The translations under genes were made by a program, and so were the position numbers. Source: Methanocorpusculum sp. (GTDB lineage Archaea; Halobacteriota; Methanomicrobia; Methanomicrobiales; Methanocorpusculaceae). From it: 64,000 nt of DNA. The stretch spans positions 39,874 through 103,873 of the forward strand of contig DALTWK010000004.1 in NCBI GenBank assembly GCA_029987115.1, given 5' to 3'. Within the stretch, counting starts at the first letter, position 1. The number at the start of each line of letters is the position of its first letter. Under the pieces are notes generated by a model. The model did not search any database, was not told where the DNA came from, and saw nothing but the letters and a program-made list of their open reading frames with translations. Shown here one piece after another: positions 34,148-42,971 of the stretch.

Positions 34148-35347
34148 TTAGAAATGCTCCTCAATTCTTATAAGTTCATTTAATTTGGCAATACGCTCGC
34201 CACCAACGACACCAGTCTTTAAGAGGCAACAACCAAAGGCAGTTGCCAGATGTGCGATAGTGTTGTCGGTTGTTTCACCTGAACGGTGGCTCATCACAGT
34301 CTCGTATCCGTATTCACGGGCGAGGTTGATTGTGTCATACGTGTCGGTCAAAGTACCAATCTGGTTCGGTTTGATTAAGACACAGTTCGCTGCTTCTTTG
34401 ACAATACCCTCTTCAAGACGCTTGACGTTCGTCACGAAAAGATCGTCTCCACAGATGAGCGTGTCGCGACCCTGAACCTCTTTGGTAATCTGTGCAAAGC
34501 CTTCGAAGTCTTCCTCGTGGATTGGATCTTCCACATAAAGGAGATTATACTTATCGATAAGCTCTGTTAGGTAAGCGATCTGCTCTTCTGTTGTACGCTC
34601 TGCATTCTTATAGACATAACGCTGTTTTTCTGCATTCCACATCTCAGAGGAAGCAACATCAAGTCCCATACGAACTTCAATGCCGGTCTCATCAAGAACC
34701 TTTTCTGTGGCTTCTTTGACAATTTCAAAGGCTTCTAAGTCGGAAATGTGTGGAGCCCAGGCCCCTTCATCGCCTTTTCCACAACCCTTTCCGCGCGAGA
34801 CGAGAATCTCTTTGATGCGCTTATGAACAAGGGCATTGGTGAAAACTGCTTCCGATGCAGTAGATGCCCCTGTCGGGATAACCAGAAACTCCTGGATATC
34901 AGTTGCATCAACCGCATGTGCACCTCCACCAATAACGTTTCCGAGCGGAAGCGGAGTCTGAGAACAGAATGCACCACCAAGATACTGGAAAAGTTCCAAG
35001 TCAAGCGAGGAGGCTGCTGCTTTTGCATTTGCTAAAGATAATGCAACTGCAACATTTGCTCCTATGCCAGAGAGGTTTTCTGTGCCATCAATAGCATGTA
35101 ATGCTTCATCGAAACATCTCTGGTCTTTTGCATCAAGACCGATAAGTTCCGGAATCAGCGTTTTCTTTGCATCTTCGATTGCTTCGTCGCACTTGCGAAC
35201 GTGGGCTTCATAGATACCGGTCGATGCGCCACTTGGTGCACATGCACGACCAAATCCACCAGATACGGTGGTAATTTCCGCTTCAATTGTTGGATTTCCG
35301 CGGGAATCTTCGATAATACGGAGAAGGATATCTGCAATTTCCGTCAT
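34148..35347 (-). CDS. eno: Enolase
   Basis: Enolase interconverts 2-phosphoglycerate and phosphoenolpyruvate in gluconeogenesis. The protein has 399 residues, short of the usual 410-430. Visible parts are DILLRIIEDSRGNPTIEAEI at the start, the ASTGIYEA loop, the metal strand DVASSEMWN, YVEDPIHEEDFEG, GDDLFVTN and the signature LIKPNQIGTLTDTYDTINLA with SHRSGET (about residues 335-375). It lies between rpoK and rps2 as in many euryarchaeal operons. Confidence 0.97.
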   Translation of the reverse strand: MTEIADILLRIIEDSRGNPTIEAEITTVSGGFGRACAPSGASTGIYEAHVRKCDEAIEDAKKTLIPELIGLDAKDQRCFDEALHAIDGTENLSGIGANVAVALSLANAKAAASSLDLELFQYLGGAFCSQTPLPLGNVIGGGAHAVDATDIQEFLVIPTGASTASEAVFTNALVHKRIKEILVSRGKGCGKGDEGAWAPHISDLEAFEIVKEATEKVLDETGIEVRMGLDVASSEMWNAEKQRYVYKNAERTTEEQIAYLTELIDKYNLLYVEDPIHEEDFEGFAQITKEVQGRDTLICGDDLFVTNVKRLEEGIVKEAANCVLIKPNQIGTLTDTYDTINLAREYGYETVMSHRSGETTDNTIAHLATAFGCCLLKTGVVGGERIAKLNELIRIEEHF

Positions 35348-35350
35348 ATT

Positions 35351-35548
35351 TTACACATCCTCAACTTTGTTTCCAATGTGGCGTCTTACCGTTATCGGAA
35401 CACGTTCTTCCTCGAACTCAACAAGAGCGATTTCTAATGGGTCAATCTTTGCTGTCTTGACAAGAACAGGTGCACCCATAGAAATCTGCAGAGCACGGGC
35501 TCCTACGATTCTTGCACGTTCATAACGAGTATAACTAGTTGCTGTCAT
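35351..35548 (-). CDS. rpoK: RNA polymerase subunit K (Rpb6)
   Basis: A 65-residue small core subunit with the Rpb6 signature YTRYERARIVGARALQISMGAP and the closing LVEFEEERVPITVRR. It holds the polymerase clamp region together. It starts after tRNA-Pro on the same strand and lies three bases from eno, consistent with the standard order rpoN-(tRNA)-rpoK-eno-rps2. Confidence 0.97.
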   Translation of the reverse strand: MTATSYTRYERARIVGARALQISMGAPVLVKTAKIDPLEIALVEFEEERVPITVRRHIGNKVEDV

Positions 35549-35585
35549 TTAAGAAAATCACATCCATGAATCAGGGAGAAAAAAA

Positions 35586-35660
35586 TGGGGATGCTGAGAT
35601 TCGAACTCAGGTCACTACGTCCCGAACGTAATAGGATGGTCCAGGCTACCCTACATCCCC
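35586..35660 (-). tRNA. tRNA-Pro(CGG)
   Basis: Read on the minus strand: acceptor GGGGATG pairs with CATCCCC, discriminator A at 35586. The anticodon loop is TTCGGGA with anticodon CGG, and the T arm has GTTCGAAT. It is 75 bases with no intron and no encoded CCA. The D-arm is slightly irregular. It sits between rpoN and rpoK in the operon and so is probably cut from the long transcript. Confidence 0.93.
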
Positions 35661-35676
35661 GCCTCATTCTCATGCT

Positions 35677-35865
35677 TCACGTGTAGGGATACATTTCATC
35701 ATCAGTTTCTTTGTGAGAGATTAACATTCTCCTACAGCAGTAGCGGTCCAATCCCATCGAATCAAGAATTTCTTTCGGATCCTCACCAGCTGCTACTCTT
35801 TGCTGATATTCATCCCAATATATGGAAATAACCTTTCCACATGTGAAACATCGAACTGGTATCAT
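35677..35865 (-). CDS. rpoN: RNA polymerase subunit N (Rpb10)
   Basis: A 62-residue zinc-binding core subunit. The four zinc Cys are visible as RCFTCG (residues 6-9) and RYCCRRM (about 43-44), the classic CX2C...CC pattern of Rpb10. It is short and soluble and anchors Rpb3/Rpb11-type subunits. It lies downstream of rps9 and upstream of tRNA-Pro in the operon. Confidence 0.97.
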   Translation of the reverse strand: MIPVRCFTCGKVISIYWDEYQQRVAAGEDPKEILDSMGLDRYCCRRMLISHKETDDEMYPYT

Positions 35866-35939
35866 AAGTTCTCTTTTTATCCTAATAAATATTTCGAGAT
35901 AGGAGGAAAATTCCTCCCACCATATTCGAACATCTGTAC

Positions 35940-36338
35940 TTAACGATAGGATTTCTGGAAACGCGCACGGGCACTGTGGCAGTGCGGCTTCTTTGCTTCC
36001 TTCTGACGAGAGTCGTTAACAAGAAGCGTTCTGTCGTAGGAAAGGTAGGTTTCCTTAATCTTTGGATCGTTGGTCCAGCCAAGGATTCCGCGGCCGAGTG
36101 CTGTACGTGCTGCTTCTGCCTGACCCATGACTCCTCCACCCGAAATCTCAATGTCAACATCGACATTGTCGATTGCTCCCGGTGCAAGTGCAATTGCCTC
36201 AGAAATCTTCATTCTAATGATTTCATTGGAGTAAACCTCTAATGGGACGGAGTTAATGCGAACTCTGCCTTTTCCTTCACGGAAAGTTGCACGTGCAATG
36301 GCAGTCTTTCTCTTACCGCTGGTGTTCATTACTTTCAT
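35940..36338 (-). CDS. rps9: 30S ribosomal protein S9 (uS9)
   Basis: About 132 residues with the S9 start NTSGKRKTAIARATFREGKGRVRIN and the C-terminal RFQKSYR tail that touches P-site tRNA. Three in-frame ATG codons (36344, 36338, 36329) are close. The GGTGA ribosome site directly abuts the first and sits six bases ahead of the second, so I choose 36338. It is part of the long operon. Confidence 0.95.
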   Translation of the reverse strand: MKVMNTSGKRKTAIARATFREGKGRVRINSVPLEVYSNEIIRMKISEAIALAPGAIDNVDVDIEISGGGVMGQAEAARTALGRGILGWTNDPKIKETYLSYDRTLLVNDSRQKEAKKPHCHSARARFQKSYR

Positions 36339-36352
36339 TTTCATTCACCTGT

Positions 36353-36775
36353 TTAGAACTTTGCTCCAAGGTTCTTGCTGATTTCACCGACTGCAACATA
36401 GTGTGCACGGGAAAGTCTGTCACGGTGTGCTGCTTCAAGGACCTCGACCTGTGCATCCTTAAGTTCGTACGGAACGCCGACATATGCTTTGACACGGCGG
36501 AAAGCTGCTGCTCCCGGACGGGTCTTATATGGAAGCATACCACGAAGGGTTCTCTTGACGAGGTGCTCCGGGCGTCTTGGGTAGAACGGACCGCCTTCGA
36601 CGGATCCACGAACACGCTTGGTGTAGTATTCCTTTAAAACCATTGCACGGTTTCCGGAAACGATTGCCTTCTCAGCATTAATAATAGCGATTTCCTCACC
36701 AGCTAATGCACGAGTTGCAACAATACTGCACAGTCTTCCAAGAAGGAGGTTTTCTCCATCAATAACAGTTACCAT
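36353..36775 (-). CDS. rpl13: 50S ribosomal protein L13 (uL13)
   Basis: A 140-residue large-subunit protein with the archaeal L13 pattern: VIDGENLLLGRLCSIVATRAL, the AEKAIVSG turn and the central RPEHLVKRTLRGMLPYKT. It lies between rpl18e and rps9. Confidence 0.97.
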   Translation of the reverse strand: MVTVIDGENLLLGRLCSIVATRALAGEEIAIINAEKAIVSGNRAMVLKEYYTKRVRGSVEGGPFYPRRPEHLVKRTLRGMLPYKTRPGAAAFRRVKAYVGVPYELKDAQVEVLEAAHRDRLSRAHYVAVGEISKNLGAKF

Positions 36776-36781
36776 GATTAC

Positions 36782-37135
36782 TTACCTCAGAATCTTGACG
36801 TGGCTTCCCTTCGGATTTGCTGCGACAAGCTCTTCGATTGTCATGCAGGTTCCGTTTGCCTGGGTAATCTTATCGCGTGCTGCGTCAGAGAAGTTTAAGG
36901 CTGCAACCTTAACAGAGGTGCCGATAGTACCTGCTGCAAGGACTTTGCCCGGAACAATAATAGTTTCGTTCTCAGTTGCGTAGCGGTTGATTTTACTGAC
37001 GTTTACTTCTGCGTGATTCTTGTTTGACGTCGCAAGACGATTTGCAATCTCACGCCAGATGTTTGCCTCATTTTCCCGAGATGCACGTTTAAGCATCATA
37101 ATCAGGGATTCGAGGCGGGGGTTAGTTTTATCCAT
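36782..37135 (-). CDS. rpl18e: 50S ribosomal protein L18e (eL18)
   Basis: A 117-residue archaeal/eukaryotic large-subunit protein; residues NPRLESLIMMLKRASRENEANIWREIA and VLAAGTIGTSVKVAALNFSDAA are characteristic. It begins directly at the rpoD stop (no gap), consistent with coupling. Confidence 0.96.
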   Translation of the reverse strand: MDKTNPRLESLIMMLKRASRENEANIWREIANRLATSNKNHAEVNVSKINRYATENETIIVPGKVLAAGTIGTSVKVAALNFSDAARDKITQANGTCMTIEELVAANPKGSHVKILR

Positions 37136-37966
37136 TTACAGTCCCTCCTGTAATGCATCAATTAAGTCTGTGGATACTGATTTGATATGCAGCAGTGCAC
37201 GTTCGATGATTTCCTTAACCGGGAGAGATCCGTCGCTTTCTACAACGAAGATGAACTTCGATGAGTCGGCTCCAATTTTAATTGCCGGTTCTCCACCGAT
37301 TTCCGAGTCCATACATGCAGTCTCACAGAGACGGCACATGGAACAATCTTTTTCCTTGCTTTCGCCATTAACAACACGGATTCCAACTTTTTTGCCGTTG
37401 ATAATCTCGAGAACGCCACGCGGACATTCAGAAATACACTTGCCGCAACCATCACAGCCCTCGGTAATCGTAATTACTGGGTACTCTTTGTAGCCGCAAG
37501 CAAGGGTCGGCTGCCACTTGGCATGTTCTTTTCCGTAGTTAACTTCGGCAGTTGCTTCCAAAACAATCTTCTGTCCTTCCCATAGTTTGACGATTGGGAT
37601 ATTGTCATAGACAGGAGTTGCATTCTGATCCATAGAAACCAGATCTCCAGAAGTAACTGTTTTTGGTCCTTCAACGCTCAGCGTAAAGGTTACTGTGCAT
37701 CCCGGACACCCAGTTCCTCCACAGGAGCACTCTGCCCGCGGAACATACTGAGATAAGTCAGTCTTGATTGGAATCAATCCTAACCGGTGAGCTAAAATCT
37801 CATCAAAGAGAACGCTCGTGTTGTCGTAAATGCAGATATCTTCGATAGCGAGTGTTGGAACCTCACCAATCATTGAGCGACGAAGGGCGTTGGCGAATGC
37901 AGGTGTCGCTCCGTGTATAGTAAAACGTGCGACAGAGTCATCGAGCCTGCTGAATACAAGATCCAT
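37136..37966 (-). CDS. rpoD: RNA polymerase subunit D (Rpb3) with eight-Cys iron-sulfur domain
   Basis: The alpha-like assembly subunit, 276 residues. The N-terminal half has the Rpb3 pattern (TIHGATPAFANALRRSMIGEVPTLAIEDI). The insertion has two ferredoxin-type cysteine sets: C171/C174/C177/C181 (CDGCGKCISECPRG) and C208/C211/C214/C218 (CSMCRLCETAC), so it can bind two [4Fe-4S] clusters or one cluster with a backup site. An extra CSCGGTGCPGC group lies near 80-90, possibly a zinc site. Cluster-carrying D subunits are known in methanogens. It lies between rps11 and rpl18e. Confidence 0.96.
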   Translation of the reverse strand: MDLVFSRLDDSVARFTIHGATPAFANALRRSMIGEVPTLAIEDICIYDNTSVLFDEILAHRLGLIPIKTDLSQYVPRAECSCGGTGCPGCTVTFTLSVEGPKTVTSGDLVSMDQNATPVYDNIPIVKLWEGQKIVLEATAEVNYGKEHAKWQPTLACGYKEYPVITITEGCDGCGKCISECPRGVLEIINGKKVGIRVVNGESKEKDCSMCRLCETACMDSEIGGEPAIKIGADSSKFIFVVESDGSLPVKEIIERALLHIKSVSTDLIDALQEGL

Positions 37967-38362
37967 TCAGACTCTCCTGCCTCTTCTTCCGCCAGCCGGG
38001 CGAATGCTGTCGTGCGGAACCGGGGTCACGTCTTCGATTTTTCCAATACGAATACCAGCACGGGAGAGGGCGCGGATTGCTGCCTGTGCTCCCGGACCCG
38101 GAGACCGCTGTCTGCCATTTCCTGGTGCGCGGACGCGGATGTGAAGGCCGGTAATTCCCTTGTCTTTTGCTGCCTGTGCAATGTTGATTGCCATCTGCAT
38201 TGCTGCGTACGGCGAAGATTCATTGCGTGCCTGCTTGACAACCATACCACCACTGGATTTGCAGATGGTCTCTGCACCGGATAAATCGGTTACAGTGATG
38301 ATAGTGTTGTTGAAGGAGGCGAAGATGTGGGCAATGCCCCACTTTTCAGCTGCTTCTGCCAT
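37967..38362 (-). CDS. rps11: 30S ribosomal protein S11 (uS11)
   Basis: A 131-residue platform protein. Patterns are GIAHIFASFNNTIITVTDLSGAE, the archaeal VKQARNESSPYAAMQMA strand and the C-terminal DVTPVPHDSIRPAGGRRGRRV, where PHDGCRPP-type is usual. It abuts rpoD with zero gap and follows rps4 by two bases. Confidence 0.97.
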   Translation of the reverse strand: MAEAAEKWGIAHIFASFNNTIITVTDLSGAETICKSSGGMVVKQARNESSPYAAMQMAINIAQAAKDKGITGLHIRVRAPGNGRQRSPGPGAQAAIRALSRAGIRIGKIEDVTPVPHDSIRPAGGRRGRRV

Positions 38363-38364
38363 GG

Positions 38365-38910
38365 TTATGCCCTCTGATTCATAATGCGCTGACGCTCACC
38401 GTTTGCTTCATCTGCAAAAGATGAGGTTGCATAGTATGCGATGTTTGCTTCATCGGAAACAGAAACCATGTAGCTCGGAACACTGACACGCTTGCCGTTG
38501 ATTGCAATGTGTCCATGAGTGATAAGCTGACGTGCCTGTTTCGGGCTGCGTGCAAGTCCCTTGCGGTAGACGACAGTCTGAAGGCGGCGTTCTAAGATAT
38601 CCTCGACTTTTAACGATAAGACATCATCCATCGCTGCACTCGGACCAATTAATCCATAGCGCTGGAGGGTGCCTAACAGTTCATCACGGCGTGCAACGGT
38701 CTTCGGGGTTTCACCCATCGAAGAGGTCATTGCGAGAACTTCACGAGCTCCGCTTCTGTGTTTCTTTAAGACTTCGTTTGCTCTCCAGATTTCGCGTTTG
38801 TTACGAAGTCCATAGGTAATTGCAAGTACACGCTCGGTCTCGATACGTGCTTTTTCAAAGCGGCGTTTCGGGGAGGAGTACTGTTTTGTGTTCTTTCCTG
38901 GGTATCCCAT
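38365..38910 (-). CDS. rps4: 30S ribosomal protein S4 (uS4)
   Basis: S4 starts 30S assembly and has an S4 RNA-binding fold. The 181 residues include the archaeal start MGYPGKNTKQYSSPKRRFEK and the S4 domain RRLQTVVYRKGLARSPKQARQLITHGHIAINGKRVSVPSYMV (about residues 112-155). It lies 11 bases after rps13. Confidence 0.97.
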   Translation of the reverse strand: MGYPGKNTKQYSSPKRRFEKARIETERVLAITYGLRNKREIWRANEVLKKHRSGAREVLAMTSSMGETPKTVARRDELLGTLQRYGLIGPSAAMDDVLSLKVEDILERRLQTVVYRKGLARSPKQARQLITHGHIAINGKRVSVPSYMVSVSDEANIAYYATSSFADEANGERQRIMNQRA

Positions 38911-38921
38911 CTTAGTTCACC

Positions 38922-39380
38922 TCAGTGATCTGACTTCCTCTTGGAAACACCGACAATCTTTCCGAATCTGCCGGTGGATTTAGTACACTGACCACGGACT
39001 TTTAAGCCGTTCTCATGACGAATTCCACGGTAGCACCGCATTTTCTTCATGAGGTTGATGTCATCTTCCTTTGCTAAAGCAAGGTCGCTGCCGTAGAGGT
39101 GTTTCTGTTCTCCAGTATACACATCTACCGGGCGGTTGACCATCCATTTTGGTACAGTTGCGGCATATGCAAGGACTTCCTTCTCCAATGCTGCGACTTT
39201 GTCATCTTCAAGGCGTCCAGTTATTGCATGGACGTCTACACCTGCACGGCGTGCGATAACAAGAGCTGCATGGAGTCCGATTCCCTTGATACCGGTCAGC
39301 GCTAGCTGAACAGGCTTGGTACCGTCCAGATCAGTGTTAATGATCCGCACGAAATATTTTAATTCTGACTCTTCAACCAT
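38922..39380 (-). CDS. rps13: 30S ribosomal protein S13 (uS13)
   Basis: S13 contacts the P-site tRNA and the 30S head. The 152-residue protein has the FVRIINTDLDGTKPVQLALTGIKGIGLHAALVI start and the GLRHENGLKVRGQRT-like GIRHENGLKVRGQCTKSTGR C-terminal segment; note Cys where Arg is usual in RGQRT. I start at the ATG 39380, which follows AGAGGTAC. The longer frame would run into the tRNA-Ser leader and lacks conservation. It leads the operon on the minus strand. Confidence 0.96.
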   Translation of the reverse strand: MVEESELKYFVRIINTDLDGTKPVQLALTGIKGIGLHAALVIARRAGVDVHAITGRLEDDKVAALEKEVLAYAATVPKWMVNRPVDVYTGEQKHLYGSDLALAKEDDINLMKKMRCYRGIRHENGLKVRGQCTKSTGRFGKIVGVSKRKSDH

Positions 39381-39459
39381 TGTTGTACCTCTCTTCAAGA
39401 GAGTTTTTGATTGTGTGTACGTCTTGAAAAGACGCGTGTGGTTCATGCGTAAAGTTAAG

Positions 39460-39544
39460 CGCAGACGGAGGGATTTGAACCCTCGAGTCCTTTTGGGACA
39501 CAGGTTTAGCAAACCTGCGCCATACCAGGCTTGGCTACGTCTAC
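39460..39544 (-). tRNA. tRNA-Ser(GCT)
   Basis: An 85-base type II tRNA on the minus strand. The acceptor GTAGACG pairs with CGTCTGC (one G-T), discriminator G as in tRNA-Ser. The anticodon stem CAGGT/ACCTG encloses TTGCTAA with anticodon GCT, the long variable arm forms its own hairpin, and the T arm has GTTCAAAT. It precedes rps13 by 80 bases and is probably co-transcribed. Confidence 0.95.
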
Positions 39545-39625
39545 AGATAATTCCGCATCTTCACCCCGAAGGGATCGACACTCGCAGTTCATAAGGAACT
39601 GCTCCACTAAAGTGAGTGCTCTAAT
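39545..39625 (-). ncRNA. Structured RNA element upstream of tRNA-Ser
   Basis: On the minus strand, CACTC (39614-39618) pairs with GAGTG (39579-39583), enclosing a 7-bp hairpin GCAGTTC/GAACTGC with a 5-base loop. The two stems stack with one 11-base bulge. A CCC-TTCG-GGG hairpin (39564-39573) follows, a stable tetraloop only if this strand is transcribed. A TATA-like box (minus strand TATTATAACC, 39641-39650) would start RNA near 39620, at the first stem. It could be a leader, a tRNA-processing element or a small RNA. I found no family match by eye. Confidence 0.4.
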
Positions 39626-39640
39626 ATGTTGAGGTTATGA

Positions 39641-39650
39641 GGTTATAATA
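39641..39650 (-). promoter_or_regulatory. TATA box for the tRNA-Ser/rps13 operon
   Basis: The minus-strand TATTATAACC is about 22 bases upstream of the folded element's first stem and about 100 bases ahead of tRNA-Ser. It is the best promoter candidate for the long minus-strand operon. The rest of the gap to 39885 is AT-rich and otherwise empty. Confidence 0.45.
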
Positions 39651-39885
39651 CTTTGTGCAGAGATGCTATTATTCTGGAGAAAAAACAGGATTATCATGGA
39701 GTAACAACATGGTTTTTTCTAAGCAAACCAAGTCCAAATTTTGGATAACATGACAAACTATACTATTATTCCCACTTGTTTTAGACTTTATCTGAGATTA
39801 TGCCTCGGATTCATTATATAATTAATTCACATGGCAAGAATTTACCATCAAATATAAACCCTCACCATGCAAATATTATAGAACT

Positions 39886-40158
39886 ATGAAACTGAAGATT
39901 CTTGAGCATGAAAAGGATAAAATACGGCTCGTAATAGAGGGAGAGGGACATACTTTTGTCAATGCATTAGTTGAGGAGCTTCTCCTTGACGATAATGTTG
40001 ATGTCGCAAAATACGTCATTGAATTCCAATTCTCTGACCCGGAGATGTTGGTAACAATGAAGCCGAAATCGAAAAAATCTGCAGAAAAGGCGATAATCGA
40101 GGCGGCAAAAAAGATTTCAACGAGATGTGATGATCTTCTCACCAGCTTGAAAAATTAA
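39886..40158 (+). CDS. rpoL: RNA polymerase subunit L (Rpb11)
   Basis: A 90-residue partner of subunit D in polymerase assembly. The Rpb11/RpoL pattern is clear: LKILEHEKDKIRLVIEGEGHTFVNALVEELL (residues 2-32) with the DDNVDVAKYVIEFQFSDPEMLV strand. It is on the plus strand, divergent from the large operon and convergent with dnaG. Confidence 0.92.
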   Translation: MKLKILEHEKDKIRLVIEGEGHTFVNALVEELLLDDNVDVAKYVIEFQFSDPEMLVTMKPKSKKSAEKAIIEAAKKISTRCDDLLTSLKN

Positions 40159-40243
40159 ATATCCTATTCCCATCTTTTTTAGCATTATTAACCCAAACTA
40201 TAGCCCCTCAACACTGCATCTTTGCAAAATAAGGGGAAGAAAG

Positions 40244-41431
40244 TTAGAATTGTATCAACTGAATTGAAGCAGGAAGATGTACCAAATCTTTGAAAGAGGA
40301 GGAAGCGATGTAGGATATGCCTTTCATGTATGCTCTGTCCAGAATCTTCTGTGTCACAGGTGCATCAATTATTATTCCGTATGCATCAGATTCTAGTTTC
40401 GGAAGGATTTCAATGAATTCGTGCATTGTATAATCGCCAATAATGACATTATCAACCGTCAATACACGTGCTCTGCCAGTACCACGAATTGAATCAATAT
40501 AATCACCGAGTGACGGTTCTTCTACTGTTGGGACTGCGTCACATGGCATTTCTTGTTCATCATCTCTTTCTGTTGAAAGAACAAAATCAGCAATTGATTC
40601 ATTATCATTGAGATGTTTACGGAGAATATCAGCCTGAATCTTGTTCTTCAAAGATTTCATTATCTCCTTTCTTGTCATATCCTCAACACTTCTTCCACGT
40701 TGAGAGAATGCAACATAATCCACATCAGCAACCTGTAACAATTCCTTGAGGATTAAATCTCCTCCTCTGTCCCCATCTACAAAAACAGTTGTTACCTTCT
40801 TCTTTGAAAGTTCTGCAACGATATCAGGAACCTTCGCTCCTTCGACTGCTACTGTATTTTTAATGCCACAACGGAGAAGATTTAGGACATCGGCACGTCC
40901 TTCTAAAATGATAAGTGCATCGGATTCCTCAACACTCGGTCCTGCTGGTAGATTTTCTTCACCGAGAGATGAAATTTTCACCACCCTACTCGCTTCACGG
41001 ACTTCTTCTAGTATTTCCTTCGTTGAAAGACCAACTTCATCAAACGATTCAAGAAGAAGCGTTTTGGCACGTTCGACAATCTGACGCCGTTTCAGGACAC
41101 GCAAATCTTCGATGTTTTCTATGGTTATCTTGGAAGAACATGGACCGATACGTTCAACAGTTTCCATTGCAGCAGCAAGGATAGCAGTTTCCGCCCGATC
41201 AAGCGAGGATGCTATCGATAGTTTTCCAACAGTTTTTCCGTGTTTACTTTCGATGTTGATATCGATTCTGCTGATGCGGCCGCTTCGTTGCAAATCATGA
41301 AGATCGAGATCTTCTCCCAAGAGCCCTTCGGTTTGACCAAAAAATGCTCCAACAACATCAGTTCTTTCGACCACCCCCTCTGCAATTAGTTTTGCATGAA
41401 TAAGATACTTGGTAGTGTCTTCTGAGTACAT
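40244..41431 (-). CDS. dnaG: DnaG-type primase, archaeal
   Basis: The archaeal DnaG homologue. Some are tied to RNA degradation and the exosome, others to priming, so the role here is left open. The roughly 395-residue protein has an N-terminal domain (KYLIHAKLIAEGVVERTDVVGAFFGQTEGLLGEDLDL), a central Toprim fold (ALIILEGRADVLNLLRCGI with VFVDGDRGGD, the metal-binding Asp pair) and a C-terminal DnaG-like region. I start at the ATG 41431, which has a GGAG nine bases upstream. A further ATG at 41446 gives five extra residues. Confidence 0.9.
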   Translation of the reverse strand: MYSEDTTKYLIHAKLIAEGVVERTDVVGAFFGQTEGLLGEDLDLHDLQRSGRISRIDINIESKHGKTVGKLSIASSLDRAETAILAAAMETVERIGPCSSKITIENIEDLRVLKRRQIVERAKTLLLESFDEVGLSTKEILEEVREASRVVKISSLGEENLPAGPSVEESDALIILEGRADVLNLLRCGIKNTVAVEGAKVPDIVAELSKKKVTTVFVDGDRGGDLILKELLQVADVDYVAFSQRGRSVEDMTRKEIMKSLKNKIQADILRKHLNDNESIADFVLSTERDDEQEMPCDAVPTVEEPSLGDYIDSIRGTGRARVLTVDNVIIGDYTMHEFIEILPKLESDAYGIIIDAPVTQKILDRAYMKGISYIASSSFKDLVHLPASIQLIQF

Positions 41432-41520
41432 GTAATAAGTCTCCATGGAATGAATGTAAGTACGATAAATCCATTAATAAACATCTATTGGTTCTTCCAA
41501 TAGATAGATTTTCAGGAAAC

Positions 41521-42969
41521 TCAGAGGAGTTCGCCTTTAGAATCCAAGAATCCCATCATCTGACATGATAATGTGGATAAATCAACAATGGCGGCTTGTG
41601 CCGGCGTTGGATTGATATTCATCTGTTTTTGGAATGATGTCTGTGACTGCCAAGTTCCAGCGTTGATGCCAAGGACACCGTGGTAATTGATGACCTCACT
41701 GATATGAACATGACCTGTATGTAAAATATCTGGAACTTCACTGATTACCAATCGATCCTTATCAGTTGAGAGGAGTGGGGTCCTTTGACCATAAATAGGA
41801 CATAAGTGACGGCGCTGAAGCATTGCTTCCATTATTTCTCCCGGGTGGTTGTACGATGCTCCTGGGATGTATTTAATCAAATCATCGATACTCCTCCCAT
41901 GATACATCATAATTTTAACGGAGTTAATGTTGACAACTGACGGATTCTCTACAAACGTAACATTTTTCGGGAACTTGTTTCGGAACTCCACCGGAAGTGC
42001 CGGTTGTGGCTCGGCACCACGGACAGCATCATGGTTACCCGGTGCGAGAACAATCTGCAAATGTTTCGGCAATTCTGATAGCAGTTCTCCAACATAGTCA
42101 TATTGCTCGAAAATAGTCTTGATGTGAAGCTCTTTATCCTGATCTGGATAGACACCTATACCATCAACCACATCCCCATCAATTAAAAGATAACCAATTT
42201 CTGGATGATCAAATAACCATTCATTGAATCTATCCCATGCATCGGGGAGGAAAGTATCACTCCCCACATGAACATCGGAGATAAGTGCGATTTTACCCAA
42301 TTCGACACCTTTTGGAGGTTCGAATGTGTGTGTCAGTGGAATATCAGGACGAATGAGTTTATCCCCGAAAAGCATTGTGGAAAAATTAGTTCCAGGGCTT
42401 GGTTTTGATAGGTTCCCTTTGACACCTATTATTTCATCAGGAATAATTTTTTCCGCTTCACTGAAACCTTCACGATTCTTATTGAAAAGTACTCGAATAG
42501 TTCCAGTGGTGTCTTCCAGTTCCACGACTCGGTGACCATTCTTATTTGTCTGGGAAGAGACAACAATTCCAACGACACCAACTTCCATATCGGCATATTT
42601 GCTTCCCTGTCGAACCAATGCTTCAATCGGATATGGGGTTATACGATCGCGCAGAATACGAGATATTTGTTCAAATCTGCTCCGCATCAGCTGATATGCG
42701 TCTTCTGGATTGTTGAGAGGAGAAGATGTTCCTTCTCTCCCTTCCTCAATTAAGGGAATAGGCGAGAGACCAACATCGAGTTTGTCAGTATGGAATGTCG
42801 CCATACCAGCTACTTCTTTGGGAGTAACCACCGATATGCCATGAGGGAGAGTATTGATTATTGTTTCAATAACACCGGGTTTGGCGCACTCGCTGATGTA
42901 GTTTACCACACCTGGATGCACCAGCAAGCCCGCTTCCAAGAACCGTTGAACTATTTCCCGTTTCTGCAT
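41521..42969 (-). CDS. polB: DNA polymerase II small subunit DP1
   Basis: The small, exonuclease subunit of the archaeal D-family DNA polymerase. The 482 residues include an OB-fold region (VGVVGIVVSSQTNKNGHRVVELED) and then a calcineurin-like phosphoesterase domain: ALISDVHVGSD, LLIDGDVVDGIGVYPDQ, APGNHDAVRG, and HTGHVH near the C terminus, which are the metal-ligand motifs (D-x-H, GD, GNHD, GH). The large subunit gene is not in this window. It lies 89 bases upstream of dnaG and two bases after the aminotransferase, all on the minus strand. Confidence 0.93.
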   Translation of the reverse strand: MQKREIVQRFLEAGLLVHPGVVNYISECAKPGVIETIINTLPHGISVVTPKEVAGMATFHTDKLDVGLSPIPLIEEGREGTSSPLNNPEDAYQLMRSRFEQISRILRDRITPYPIEALVRQGSKYADMEVGVVGIVVSSQTNKNGHRVVELEDTTGTIRVLFNKNREGFSEAEKIIPDEIIGVKGNLSKPSPGTNFSTMLFGDKLIRPDIPLTHTFEPPKGVELGKIALISDVHVGSDTFLPDAWDRFNEWLFDHPEIGYLLIDGDVVDGIGVYPDQDKELHIKTIFEQYDYVGELLSELPKHLQIVLAPGNHDAVRGAEPQPALPVEFRNKFPKNVTFVENPSVVNINSVKIMMYHGRSIDDLIKYIPGASYNHPGEIMEAMLQRRHLCPIYGQRTPLLSTDKDRLVISEVPDILHTGHVHISEVINYHGVLGINAGTWQSQTSFQKQMNINPTPAQAAIVDLSTLSCQMMGFLDSKGELL

Positions 42970-42971
42970 GT

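Noticed and set aside
39579..39618. A second tRNA upstream of tRNA-Ser
   Set aside because: The arms look partly tRNA-like, but the would-be anticodon loop lacks U33 in either strand, and no acceptor stem can be paired.
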